Assembly: GCA_947650285.1 (NCBI GenBank)
Contig: CANTFL010000221.1
Span: forward strand, 328,009 to 392,008
Reading direction: 5' to 3'
DNA from: Hyaloperonospora brassicae
Taxonomy: Eukaryota; Oomycota; Peronosporomycetes; Peronosporales; Peronosporaceae
Length of the DNA stretch: 64,000 bases
Of the stretch, positions 1-10,109 are shown one piece after another. The notes under the pieces were generated by a model, which worked only from the letters and a program-made list of their open reading frames with translations, had not been told where the DNA came from and did no database searches. The position numbers and the translations under genes were made by a program. Every line of letters begins with the position of its first letter. Position 1 is the first letter of the stretch.

Positions 1-310
1 TTGTGCTACCTCTACTATTGTGTATGGTAGTGTAAGACGAGTGCAATCGGTAAGGCTTACACAGATTCCACGTGTACATCAATGCGAGTGGAGTTACACG
101 TACTTATTTTCAATACCACTAGTGCACATGCCGAGCTCCGTCATCCATATCAGCGATCGGTGTCGTACCGCCACGACACGAGTCCTTCTCACTATTTGCA
201 CATTATCGAGGCATGTGACAAGCATCCATCGGCCGAGAAGTCGTGCTATATCTATACGCCTCTAGTTCCGATGGCGCGCTGTGGAGAGTTAACATTTGTG
301 ATACCAGAAG
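1..310 (-). repeat. Left arm of inverted duplication, distal piece
   Basis: Read on the minus strand, this stretch matches about 44258-44550 on the plus strand over its whole length, with shared blocks such as GACTTCTCGGCCGATGGATG and CACGTGGAATCTGTGTAAGC. It is the outermost visible part of the left arm, and the duplication runs off the window edge. Short ORFs here are not conserved as proteins between the arms. I see no gene. Confidence 0.8.
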
Positions 311-701
311 TGTAACGGGGCACACCCTTGCGTGAACTTAACGCAAGGGTATCGGTGCCTCGACAGACGTACACAAGGCAAACGATGAAGCGTAGATAAG
401 GTATAAGTAGAAGTGTCATATTAATAGAATTAAGTCTTTTAACTACTGTCTATCTGTTTGACTTAACTTAATTAGACTAATCTAACTGAACGTATGGTGA
501 CGTCTCGTCACCACTCATTGCGCGCGTCTTGCGGCGATTGGTGGGTTGATATCGTCAAGATATTAACCAATGAGCAGACGCTTTGGTCGACCCTTCAATA
601 TCACCACTTTGGTGATATTGTTGAAAGAACATTCAACATAATATTCTTAACTGTCACTTTCTTTAAAGTGACAATTCCATGTAACGGTCTGCCCCGTTAT
701 A
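311..701 (-). mobile_element. Solo LTR, same family as the 35-43 kb chromovirus
   Basis: A 391-bp LTR runs from TGTAACGGGG to GCCCCGTTATA and is flanked by a 5-bp target duplication AGAAG (306-310 and 702-706). It closely matches the 390/391-bp LTRs at 35314 and 42907. In the right arm the corresponding site (about 44230-44260) is empty, so this element entered the left arm after the duplication and then lost its interior by LTR-LTR recombination. The 77-codon ORF inside it is a by-product of the LTR sequence. Confidence 0.92.
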
Positions 702-2178
702 AGAAGTGTTTAGGATCATTTGACTGATCTCGGATGCACACGCGACTTATAGAAGATGACATTGTTGTAACATAAACGATACATTGCATTATCTGTAAGA
801 GCCACGGAGAGATATGTTACTGCTTGTCCAGACGAACAGTAAAGATTCAATCATAAGCGGCAATGTTGTGACAAATACAATGAGTAAAACCTCATACCTA
901 CTGCATCATCTATTGTTGTGTCTACTTTAAAGTACAAGCTGGTACCTTGACGTGGGAAAACTTGCAGGAATAAATATTCCTAGCACTGAGCGATGTTGTA
1001 CCTTACAACGTTACCTTCGCATTTGTTAAGTGATGCCTAAGGATGCCGTAATCAATTCGCGAGATTGTACCGCGGTTTTTGACTTTGAAGTCACCACTAA
1101 GCGGCATACAAGCATGTTATAGACGTACGAGGTCGAATTGACATGGCATAATGTAATGCGATAAGATATACTTACGCTGACAACAACGTAAATGCATGAC
1201 CGTAACAAACTTACGGAGGCTAATCCAATGGAAAATTGCGCAATGAAACAGTCGAAATTGCATTACAGTTATGTTGATAACTAAATAGGTGTTGTCATAG
1301 CCCTATCTATCATTTACTGTGCCTTGCCAGATGATATTATAGAGCATTGCTTATCTCGACTAACTGTAGAAGAAACATTTGATTGTGCATCCCTGTGATT
1401 GCGATGTGATACAAGGAGTCGTAAGATAAGGATAGCAGTGTGTTGACATCTGCTTATGTTAGCTTTGCTAAAACGGTGATATTCACATACATATTGACTT
1501 GCGGACCCGAAATTCCTTTGCAGACCTTGCTTTATATTCACAATGTCAGACAACAATGCTGAGTTCGAGCTATGGAATGTCCACGTTTGATGGGCGTGAC
1601 GAGGAGTGCTGTACGATCGACAATGTCAGTGCAATGGAATTTATCCTATAGTATTTTTTACGGTCGCTACGTTAAGGTTGCAAGATCAAAATCCCATTCC
1701 ATTCGTACGCCACGATGTGTCTAAATGGACAGTTTACCTTTGCTCAATTAGATTGGGCTGTATTATCTTATTTCGGTGAGCCATAATATGACCATCATCA
1801 AAACGTAATGCGATTATACTACCACAAAAGTTGATCTGAGAGCTCTTATCGTATGCATTCACAAAATATACTTAAGAGTGACATGGACGGATGTGTACAA
1901 ATGTTACGTTGTATGAGCCGATAGGCTTCTTAATGACATTTCATATCTTAAACTTGACTCTTACAAGTTTACCCTTTATGGCTGTAATAAATATAAATAA
2001 ATTGTACCTTCGCGACTATAGTATAAATTTGCGCTCCTATTTTCTCTATCTAATCTACAGCTTTCCTGACGTCAACATACTACCAGATATATACCAAACA
2101 GTGGACTGATGCTATTAAATCGAAAAAACAATGACGTATGTTGTTGCTGATCTTAGTCGAGCAACTTCGACGAAGTTG
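702..2178 (-). repeat. Left arm of inverted duplication, non-coding part downstream of the effector
   Basis: The reverse complement aligns with 34704-35313 and continues at 43298-44257 in the right arm, skipping the chromovirus inserted there. Shared blocks include ACGATAAGAGCT, ATGACAACAC and the stretch around GCATTTACGTTG. Reading frames are broken differently in the two arms, so I see no protein gene. It is probably intergenic or eroded repeat DNA 3' of the effector. Confidence 0.7.
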
Positions 2179-2631
2179 CTATTCTAAATGAGGCTGTGGA
2201 GGCGCCGGTACTTGAACTAGGTTCCCTTCTTCGTCTCTTGCAGTGAAGATCGCATTCTTCCTTAAATTCGCTTTATGCCATTCTTTACTCTCTCTCTCTT
2301 GGATTATGCGATCCTGCTTATATTGTTGCTTCAGATTGCTTAACATCGACTTGACCTTGGACCAGATCGTCTTCTTCTTATCGAGGGCCTCTTCCACCAC
2401 TTTGCCCGTTGACGCCCCAGCTTCTTCCCACCCTCCTAGCGCCATCCTCTCTTCTGGCGCGTGTTCATTCGAGTCGCCGAGTCCATATAGCACACGTTTG
2501 CTGTCTCGGTCATCCGGCGCCGCAGAGGTCAGGTCCGGCGTCGTCTCCGTTTCACCAGCAGGGACAGCGAGAGCGTTGCATACAGCAGACATGGTTAGCA
2601 AATGCACAAGCAGCAGGTAAGAATTTACCAT
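2179..2631 (-). CDS. Candidate secreted RXLR-EER-like effector (left paralogue), 150 aa
   Basis: I chose the ATG at 2631, although the frame is open to 2736, because a core promoter lies at about 2702-2719 and the paralogue at 34353 starts at the equivalent codon. The protein opens with a hydrophobic signal peptide (about residues 1-22, ending Ala-Leu-Ala). A degenerate RXLR motif RVLY sits at 46-49 and EER at 60-62. The C-terminal domain (63-150) is charged and helix-prone around residues 80-125, rich in Lys, Glu and Gln, and ends in a Pro-rich tail. RXLR-EER proteins are secreted by oomycetes and act inside host plant cells. No WY motif is obvious. The first 62 residues align position for position with the paralogue, while the C-termini differ. 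The host target is unknown. Confidence 0.75.
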   Translation of the reverse strand: MVNSYLLLVHLLTMSAVCNALAVPAGETETTPDLTSAAPDDRDSKRVLYGLGDSNEHAPEERMALGGWEEAGASTGKVVEEALDKKKTIWSKVKSMLSNLKQQYKQDRIIQERESKEWHKANLRKNAIFTARDEEGNLVQVPAPPQPHLE

Positions 2632-2701
2632 TTGGGCTGGCGGTAATAGGTGCGAAGTACACGGAGGAGAACGAGCAGTGCAAAGCTTAGCTATGCGACG
2701 C

Positions 2702-2719
2702 AAATTAGGAAATGAAGCT
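2702..2719 (-). promoter_or_regulatory. Oomycete core promoter (Inr-FPR like) of the left effector
   Basis: The minus strand reads GCTTCATTTCCTAATTTG. It resembles the oomycete start-site consensus GCTCATTYYNCAWTTTT and lies about 71-88 bp upstream of the ATG at 2631. The paralogue has the same element at the same distance. Its position downstream of the ATG at 2736 argues that translation starts at 2631. Confidence 0.65.
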
Positions 2720-2736
2720 GGAGAAGTAGGTCTCAT

Positions 2737-5126
2737 TGCAGATTTTTTTGATGACTCGAGGTGCTATGTTAGATACAGAAGAAGCCTGTGTCCAGTCCAT
2801 GATGTCTAGGGTTCAAGCTCTGTACCTCGTCGGATTTGAGTCTGCACATGCAGCAACGGCCCAATTCGTGCAGTACATTTCCGGATGCGGTCCAGATTTC
2901 ACGCTGCTTCAACCTGTGCAGCCGGTATGTAAAAATATGTGTGAGCCGCGGGAAACTGTCGAACTCTCTCCGCCATATCCCAGACTACAGATCAGATGCG
3001 CAAGACAGATTACCCTGAATGGGTGGCTAATTATCGGGATAAATATACGACAGAATACTCCTGTTCAGTGGCTAATTTTCCAGAATGATAGACGACAGGA
3101 CACTCTTGATGGGTGGCTACGTATCCTGATTTATATACGCCATGCGAGAAAAAATTAGCAATCGTCGAAGAGTATACGGTCTGAAATGTAATGACATAAA
3201 CGAAAGTAGCATGTACAAAGGCCGCAATCATTCGGTAATAGCCAGACAACGAAACTATGGCGTAGGCATACAAAGGATGACAGCATTATCGTGATGACCC
3301 CTGGTGTCTGCGTTTGTACGAATACAGCTATACCACCACCACGTCAGTGTCCACATGTTTTTCGACGGAACCCTAGACTTCCCAAATAAGGCTAATCGAG
3401 CATCCACGGTCAGAGACTAGTACCTCTTATGGCTAGTCAAAATCTGGTCCTCTTCCCTAAGACAGGACGCACTCCCCTTAGAGTGCCTTTATTGAAGGGT
3501 ATAGGTCTTCTCTCAGCTGCACGTGCCGCGGGAGGCGACGCAGCGTGCGACTCGAACGGGAATCGACCGGCCGACATCCCGCGGCACGGGAAGCGCCAAC
3601 AGGGAGCGACATCCCCTTGTCTGCGTTAGTTCCTACTCTTCACCATTTGCCTCTCCTCGCGCCAACTCGTTCGCTGCGCGCGACCACACTTCCACGATGT
3701 CGGCTTTTTAAATGAACGTGGTCATCCTGTTGAGCTTCAGTACCGGTCGCTTATGCAAGGTGAGCACCAAGCAAATATATTCTTCGTCTAGCGGTTCGAC
3801 CGGGCGTGTCTGTATTAAATTGTGCGCTGGATCGCCCCGAAGAGCAGACCAAGTCGACCACCACGAGCGGCCAGGGTTTGCGTCAAGATGGCACTATAGC
3901 AATTATCAAGTGGAACAGGCCTTCTAGCCATGCGTCCTCTGTTCTATGAAGTAGATTGACGCGCGGGCGGAGCCTGGCCATCCGGCCATGAGCGCTCACA
4001 CAGTTCTAACCTCGAACTAGGTCAACGTTCATTCTAACATGCACTTCCGGAAGTGTCCCCGTGGCGTCTGGAGTATCGAGCCAGCCAATTGAGTAACGCA
4101 TTAGGTAAAAATTCGTGTCACGGTAGATGACCGAGGTGGTGATCATGAAACATACAAATTGAGCAGTATTAGGTTGCCACAATAGACAGGCTACCCCCTC
4201 TCTACCGATCGACATGATTGGCAGAAGCTCAAGGTCTGCGTCTGCAATCATGCAGTTGCAGCAGGATAAACTCACGTTGAGATCCTGATCGTCATGCAGC
4301 TCACGTTTGCAATAAGAACCGACACGAATGGATCAAAACGCGCATCGACGTCCTACGCAACCTCTGACTATATGAGATTGATACACTGTTTGTCAGCAAG
4401 AAGCTTAGCTATCGTACGCCGATCGACAAATACACGGTCGTAAAGTCTGAGTGGACTCAACGTTCAGGCCGGCGTGTGCATCTGGCCAGCAGAAACATGC
4501 CCAGATGCGACGCCGAATTTTGAACCTCTAACCACATGATTTGCTCCCTTCTCGTTTAGCTACACATCATCAAACCATCGCCGACGACGCTTACATTCGC
4601 AAGTGTCGTATCATATAACGTATGGCCCAACCTCAGCTTGAGCTTTTGTGCCCTTGTGCCCGAGCGACCTCAACCTCCACCAAGCCGGTGAATAGGCCCT
4701 CTGTCGTGGGAAGTTTCCGTAAGTTTCCATGCGTGGATCCCATTACAATAAAAAGAAGGCCTTCTTGCAGCTGGGTATGCTTCGCAAGGCAGCGCAGCTT
4801 GTGAATGAAAATAAGAGCAACAACCTTGGCGCCCCGGGGTGTGGGGCATGGCGCCAACTTTAGTCACCATTTACCTGGATTCTGCTTTTCTACATCGGCC
4901 TTCGAATAGCCGGTCCGGTCGCCGCGCATGCTCCCGGCCTCGCGAAAGCGAACCAGTCTAGTGCGTGATATGGTCGGACCCGGTCAGCTGCGTCAGTGTC
5001 CCGTCGGTTAAGATCACAGTGGTTTTCGTTTTTGTTTGCGACAACAGCGCCCTGTCTCCACACCGTACTAGATACCTGATTTACATGCCCCCTGTGGAGT
5101 GTCCTCTGCGACGTCCGACGTCTAGA
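2737..5126 (-). repeat. Left arm of inverted duplication, upstream of the effector
   Basis: The reverse complement matches 31794-34320. The best preserved block is 4006-4310, whose minus-strand frame is about 85% identical in DNA to 32640-32940. It shares the protein words IADADLEL, VCFMITTSVIYRDTNF and GWLDTPDAT, but has an extra in-frame stop upstream in this arm. I do not recognise that frame. It may be a relic gene or eroded repeat. A second frame at 2736-3158 is discussed under rejected items. Confidence 0.75.
3021..3130 (-). repeat. 45-bp tandem repeats, three units
   Basis: Blocks beginning GGTGGCTA or AGTGGCTA recur at 3021, 3066 and 3111, a period of 45 bp, each followed by a degenerate GATAAATATACGACAG-type segment. 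The right arm has the homologous array at 33821-33960 with four units, so unit number has changed since the duplication. Confidence 0.75.
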
Positions 5127-5135
5127 GCCATCAAC
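5127..5135. other. 9-bp target-site duplication, left copy
   Basis: GCCATCAAC at 5127-5135 is repeated exactly at 7452-7460 on the far side of the Mutator-like element. Confidence 0.88.
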
Positions 5136-5280
5136 GGGGAATCGTAAAAAACACCAGTGTTCGCCAAAAAAAACACCATTAGGATGAGGCTATCCATTAA
5201 CCTTGTATAATTTATACAAAAAAGGGTAGAAAAAATACCACTTTCGTATAAACTTCGCTAGAAACGTTTCTAAGATAGGC
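5136..5280 (+). repeat. Left TIR of the Mutator-like element
   Basis: Inverted match to 7308-7451, interrupted by small indels in the A-rich parts. Confidence 0.87.
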
Positions 5281-5324
5281 CGGACCCTCCGCTATTTGAC
5301 CGGAATGCGGTCGAACACCTTCGG

Positions 5325-5870
5325 TCTGTCGCGGGCAAAAGAGAGACTTTGGATCACATTTTTTGGGGTTGTCCAACCGCCCAGGGTTGCTGGCTTACAC
5401 TCATAACCTACTGGACCGGATGCACGGGAACTCCGACCGGTATGCAGCTTCATGCGACTTTTTGCATGTCACGGACGTCCCTGCTGTAGAATCCAATCAC
5501 TTCACGGCGGCTGCTGAGCGCGTTTGGACATTCAATGGAGGCCTATGAGTGTCAAAGGAAGCGGATGTGGTGGGTATTATGTTCAATATGTCTCACGATT
5601 ATATGGGTTCAGCGCGATCGGGTCGCTCACGAAGGTCTTTCCGTCACTTTAGCGGGATGTATGTTCGAATACATAGTTCAAAGTTTTCGGTAATTACACG
5701 CACTAGCGATGCGGGAGTATAGGAAGCTACACACCCAGTTGGCCGGAACTCGCGTAACGCAATGCATCGGGCTGCTCACCATGGCCCCATCGAAAGCACC
5801 GCACACAGCGGTGAGACTCGTCTAGACACCGGATCATCCGAAACCGGCGTTGCTATCCTGGATTAGGTCT
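5325..5870 (+). pseudogene. Non-LTR retrotransposon (LINE) ORF2 C-terminal fragment inside the MULE
   Basis: The plus-strand frame reads ETLDHIFWGCPTAQGCW from about 5344, the signature of the reverse-transcriptase zinc-binding domain (zf-RVT) found C-terminal to RT in L1-like elements. After a stop and a frame break it resumes with RMWWVLCSICLTIIW and VQRDRVAHEG. A related segment occurs at 17800-18290 in another transposon, including a stop codon at the same alignment position (R-stop-L). It is a relic with no full RT domain. Whether it was captured by the MULE or inserted into it is unresolved. Confidence 0.6.
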
Positions 5871-7307
5871 TTCCAGACGTCTTGTACACCACAATTTCGT
5901 ATAATAGTCAGTCTGTTCCCCTCTCTCTCTTAGACGGACTGAAGTCTTCACTTGCGAGACGACGGCTCCTACAACGGCGCAGGTACAAGCCAAGGGCGTG
6001 ACGGCAACATCTGCAGCGACGATTTCTGAATCGGTGGAGCTTGCTGATGCTAAAACATAAGCGACCTCGGACGAGACAGTCTTTGCAGCGGCGGGTTGGC
6101 TGCGTCGTCGCGTCTGAGAGCGAAAGGTAATATGGTGGCGGTATGTCCAACAGCATTTACATTTTTACACACCCATTGGATATTAATATGGACTATTGAC
6201 GCTCTCCTTAGCATTAAGTCGGCAAGGACATGTCTCCTCGGCATCATCTACGGGAGTCAACAAAAAGTAATCCAACTATGGCTTTGTGCAAAAGATATTT
6301 CGCGCAAGCAGAAAGTAGACCAATCCACGCCATTTTATTATATGGTGTGATCGGTCGTGCCATATCAAATATAAAGTACACACGCGACGCTAGTTAGCCG
6401 TGTTGCACAAAACCTGTCAGCAGCATTACCAACCTGCTATAACTCCCTCAAGAGGAGAACAAGTATAACCATGTTATAACACTGCAATAAACGCCGATGG
6501 GAAATAGGACGGCTTGTGCCAGCGTAAATTCAAGTAGACCGGAGCCATATACTTGAGTCTCCTTTAGAACAAAGATCATTTAGCTCCATAATCCATGGTA
6601 TGTATTTCACACGGCATCGCAAGGACCTAATGCATTGTGTCAATACAAGAAGTAAGCAACGTCGGGTTGATCGCGGACACCGTAAGTCGCATCGACACGT
6701 ATAGAAACCTTAGCATTAAGTCGATCATGGTGACCATGATCGCTCCAGGCTCCCTGCAACCATCGCCACAACATTATTAACCAGCTGTCAGTTCTCGTAC
6801 CTTAATTTTCTTTACGCACACCCGCGTACCTGGACTCTACTAGTAGTAAAAACTTTGCACCAGCAAAAGAGTTGTTAAACTCCCAGAACGTGACACCAGC
6901 GTGAATCTGCTCAACATCAATAAAAACGATACATAGAAAAATACCAGCAAAAGCAATTCACACATCAAAATGTGGTTTAGTTTGTTAGTCACTCAGTCAT
7001 TAGTCACATCTGGAAGGCACAAATTTTCTATCTTTCTCGCATTTCTTTGGCTATGACTCCACCGACTGCAACAGCCCGTCCCCCGTTTACTACTTTTGTA
7101 TACTCGGGTGATTGGTGGCGATCTTTAAAAAAGGCTGGAAGGACGACCGAGAATGAGAAGTACAGGAGCAATATCGATGAATGCGCCGTGACACAGTCGA
7201 CGTGACGGTATGCACGAGCAGCGATTGCTGATCGTGTGCAAGGGATAGGCCCTGAGCAGGCTATCAACAAATTGGGACTGCAGTCCGCTATAAATGCGGA
7301 GTGTCTG

Positions 7308-7451
7308 ACTTATCTTAGAAACGTTTCTAGCGAAGTTCAATCAAAAGTGGTATTTTCTTTACCCTTTTGTGTATATACTTTACAAGGTTAATGGACAGCC
7401 TCATCGCAACGGTGTTTTTTAGACAAAAACTGGTGTTTTATACGATTTCCC
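7308..7451 (-). repeat. Right TIR of the Mutator-like element
   Basis: Reverse complement of 5136-5280, followed directly by the second 9-bp target copy at 7452-7460. Confidence 0.87.
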
Positions 7452-7663
7452 GCCATCAACCTGAGGCAGCAAGGATGAAGAATGATGTACCGTCTTCCCT
7501 CAGATTAGTATCCCCTGATAAGTTATAACCTATAACATTTTATCGATATTCGCGTCCATGGACCTCGTTGTACGTCCGCTAAGTCATACATTATGAGTAA
7601 TGATCAAATAGGGCAGTATAAATTTGAAAATGAGTACTTGTTTTCGTAAATGGAGGATAAAAA

Positions 7664-7881
7664 CTATTTGAACCACATGTCGAGGGTGGTTTGGGTGGTG
7701 GGAGTGTTGCGAAAATCAAGCTAGAGGTTGCGAGGGACTTTATAAGCAGCTTGACTTTCCTAAGATACGTCGAGCAGGGAGCAGGCATCACGAAGGAGGG
7801 TAAACTTCTCGGTTTCGGTTCATGTTTCTGCGTCAGATGCCGCATCTTCACTGTTTTCATCCTCATCACCTGGGACGCCCT
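7664..7881 (-). pseudogene. C-terminal piece of the pogo/Tigger-like transposase
   Basis: The minus-strand frame starts with the acidic tail GDEDENSEDAAS next to the MULE-like end at 7882 and finishes with TTQTTLDMWFK-stop (QTTLDMWF at 7670-7693). Q-x-x-L-x-x-W-F fits a PCNA-interacting PIP box, known at the C-terminus of pogo-type transposases. The N-terminal body lies at 19330-20700, which ends in a similar GDEENA acidic stretch. The gene was therefore probably cut by the 7882-19323 insertion. In-frame stops show it is dead. Confidence 0.55.
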
Positions 7882-7992
7882 AAATAGCGCCAACTGGAAG
7901 ACTACCTGGCGCCAACTCTATCTCCAACTACACAAATGCATAAAAATTAGTTGTGTTTGGGTCGTTATTTGTGTTGTCTTGACAGATGACAT
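7882..7992 (+). repeat. Left TIR of the large MULE-like element
   Basis: Inverted match to 19213-19323, with TAGCGCCAACT at the tip and GACAGATGAC at the inner end (GACGGATGAC on the other side). Confidence 0.78.
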
Positions 7993-8500
7993 AACGACAG
8001 CTGTACATATAAGTGAATCTACGCTGAGAGAAGCTCAAAGAACGGAATCAAAATGATGGGAAACCCACGACCCTGCCCGGGCCCCCGCCGATTCAATAGA
8101 AGGCAAAGTAGCCCCCAACGAGCCGAGCCTTGCATTCGATGTGTCACCTTCTACGCAACTGCATTCCTACGAATGTACGTGGACCTACGGAACGAAATCA
8201 TCGGGATATGGCAGGACGGTGATCCGCCTACGGCATACTGACTTCGGCTCTGACATGTAGCTAAGGTAACGGCCATTGCACGACAATTGCCCGTCGTACG
8301 TTTTAAAATGGCCTGCATACCTAGCAGCCGCTCCAATTTAGGCAGCTGATGGGGCCCACCCTTCGAACGCGGTTCCCTCATAATCCCATGAGGGACTCTG
8401 TCAACGGACTGGCAGACCAGTCTGAGGAGCTGCGTATGCTCAGGGCGCTGGGCAGCCAGAATTAAAGTCCCCACCCTGATGGGAGCTGTACCGCGACGCC

Positions 8501-8505
8501 TAGCT
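8501..8505. other. Target-site duplication TAGCT, left copy
   Basis: TAGCT at 8501-8505 is repeated at 16248-16252. It is a perfect 5-bp duplication bounding the gypsy element, as expected for Ty3/gypsy integrase. Confidence 0.92.
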
Positions 8506-8943
8506 TGTAACGGGGTAGCCCGTTACATGAAATTGTTATTCAAACAATTTGACAATTAAGAATATTACGTCGAATATTCCTTTAAAAAAATCACAGACAT
8601 GGTGATATTGTTGAGATGACCGAAGGGTCTACTCATTGGTTGGTATCGTGATGATAGCAACCCACCAATCGCTGCTAGACGCGCGCAATGGGTGTTGGGT
8701 ACACGTCATCATACATTTAGTTATACTGGTATCATTAAGTCAGGACAGCAGAGATTCAAGGAGTTATAGGACTGAATTATATTAATACAGTTTTACTTTT
8801 ACCAGAGACTAGTCTGACTACTTAGTCTCCTTTCCTTCCTCTGTGTTCCTTCAACACCTAGCAGGGCACTGTCGACCACTGTCGTCAGTGGAAGTATACT
8901 CCGTACTGGTCAACAAGTACGTAGTCAAAAGTGCCCCGTTACA
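8506..8943 (+). repeat. 5' LTR of chromovirus copy 1
   Basis: 438 bp, near-identical to 15810-16247. It contains the shared LTR module CACCAATCGC...GACGCGCGCAAT at about 8663-8690. Confidence 0.94.
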
Positions 8944-8945
8944 CC

Positions 8946-8961
8946 TGGTAGCACTTTGTAG
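8946..8961 (+). promoter_or_regulatory. Primer-binding site
   Basis: TGGTAGCACTTTGTAG begins 2 bp inside the 5' LTR. It is kept in the other copies (42889-42904 minus strand, about 48422 plus strand). The leading TGG pairs with a tRNA CCA end. TGGTAGCA would suit an initiator-Met-like tRNA, but the source tRNA is not proven. Confidence 0.7.
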
Positions 8962-8994
8962 TCCGTCCAAGGACCACAACCCCATCGCCCAACA

Positions 8995-10032
8995 TGAACA
9001 TGTTGGATGATGTAGACGGCGGCAGCTTTCACGGAACCTGTGAAAGCTACTTCTGTTTATGAGACATCGAATGGACTGCGATCGAACGAAGGAGTTCGAC
9101 CGTTGTCGAACAAGCCATCCGGGCCATGCTTCCACAAGCGATGGAGACCAGCAGCGTACCGTCATTAGCAAGTTCTTGCAACGAGAACTTGATGAGTCGC
9201 GAGCGCAGGTGACCTTATTGCAATAACAAGATCACCAGCGGACCGAAGCACTAAGACAGCAACAGTCTCAGTCCGCAGACCCGACGCGTGAGCGTCGACG
9301 GGAGTCTCTAAACTAGAGGTCTCCAAGTATCTGGGAGTCGGGGAAGACTCCCTGTTGAGGTGGTCCGTCGATCTGGACGATTCATCAGATGCTCGTCGCA
9401 TCGACGATGAGCGAATGCAAGCATCATTCGCTCAGTCCAACCTAGCATGAGAATCTAGAGCTTGGGCCCTGAATCTCACGTTGCACGACCCAAATTTGTT
9501 AGGGTCGTTAAAGATCCTCAAGACCCTGCTGAGTGAGACGTTCGAGCCGCCCAGAGCGGAGTTCACGACTCTTTCGGAGCTCCTGAAACTCAAGCAGGGT
9601 AAGCGTAAGGTTCACGCTTACGCCCAACAAGCACGCTACCTTGCAAGCTGCATGGTAGTGAACCCTGTGAGTGAGTTTGTGTTGATCACAATATTCATTC
9701 ATGGGATGTCAGATGGTCCCGTTAGGCACCACCTATTCCGCGGAGAGCTAAAGACGCTCTCAGAGTCAATCTTCACAGCGGATCAAGAAGATTATCCAGT
9801 GAGACAGGCTCGCGCTACGTCAACCCCGCATCTTCCACAGAGACGATTAGCAGTCGGAGGTCCAGAACCAATGGGCCTCTGTAATGTCGAGGGCGAGAAA
9901 CCTCGCCCTATGAACGACAAGCGAATGGTGAGATGCCATCGCTGTCACAAGTTGGGACATTATGCATTCGAATGCAGTGTCCTGCGCTCAGTACATCGCG
10001 GGTTTGAGCGCGGTATTCACCCACCAGCATGA
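8995..10032 (+). pseudogene. gag: gag pseudogene, chromovirus copy 1
   Basis: The start MNMLDD is shared with the other copies. The N-terminal part (8995-9470) has an early stop and frame changes. The best open stretch is 9481-10032, carrying the capsid-type segment (LSETFEPPRAEF, LLKLKQGKRKVHAYAQ) and a CCHC zinc knuckle (CHRCHKLGHYAFEC) near 9930-9975. Gag packages the element RNA into particles. The knuckle is intact but the frame is not continuous, so no full Gag is expected. Confidence 0.85.
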
Positions 10033-10109
10033 AGAACTGGAGGGCGAGGGTACGATGCTGTCTCAAAGCCGCAACAGCGAGACCAATTATCGAAAAATGG
10101 TCGGGGTAG

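Larger units (their letters stand above)
5136..7451. mobile_element. Mutator-like element (MULE) with long TIRs, 2.3 kb
   Basis: Terminal inverted repeats of about 145 bp (5136-5280 and 7308-7451) begin GGGGAATCG / GGGAAATCG. They share long blocks including GAGGCTGTCCATTAACCTTG-like sequence and CGCTAGAAACGTTTCTAAGA. A perfect 9-bp target duplication GCCATCAAC flanks the element. Long TIRs with a 9-bp duplication are the Mutator hallmark. The right arm shows the uninterrupted site near 31790. I see no MULE transposase inside. Instead it carries a non-LTR retrotransposon-like segment (5300-5870), so it is probably a non-autonomous cargo-carrying element. Confidence 0.85.

Noticed and set aside
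494..727. 77-codon ORF repeated at 35496-35717
   Set aside because: Lies within the LTR sequence in both places, on the strand opposite to the element. It is a by-product of LTR conservation.
2243..2690. Plus-strand ORFs of 125 and 93 codons over the left effector
   Set aside because: They are antisense shadows of the effector gene and have no counterpart in the right arm.
2736..3158. 140-codon plus-strand ORF divergent from the left effector, with a partly similar frame at 33929-34234 (minus)
   Set aside because: DNA identity between arms is high, but the amino acid changes are not biased toward third positions, and the two frames start and end differently. It is best explained as duplicated non-coding DNA.
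7691..8056. 121-codon plus-strand ORF
   Set aside because: Spans the MULE-like boundary and runs antisense to the pogo C-terminal piece, so it is a chimeric shadow.
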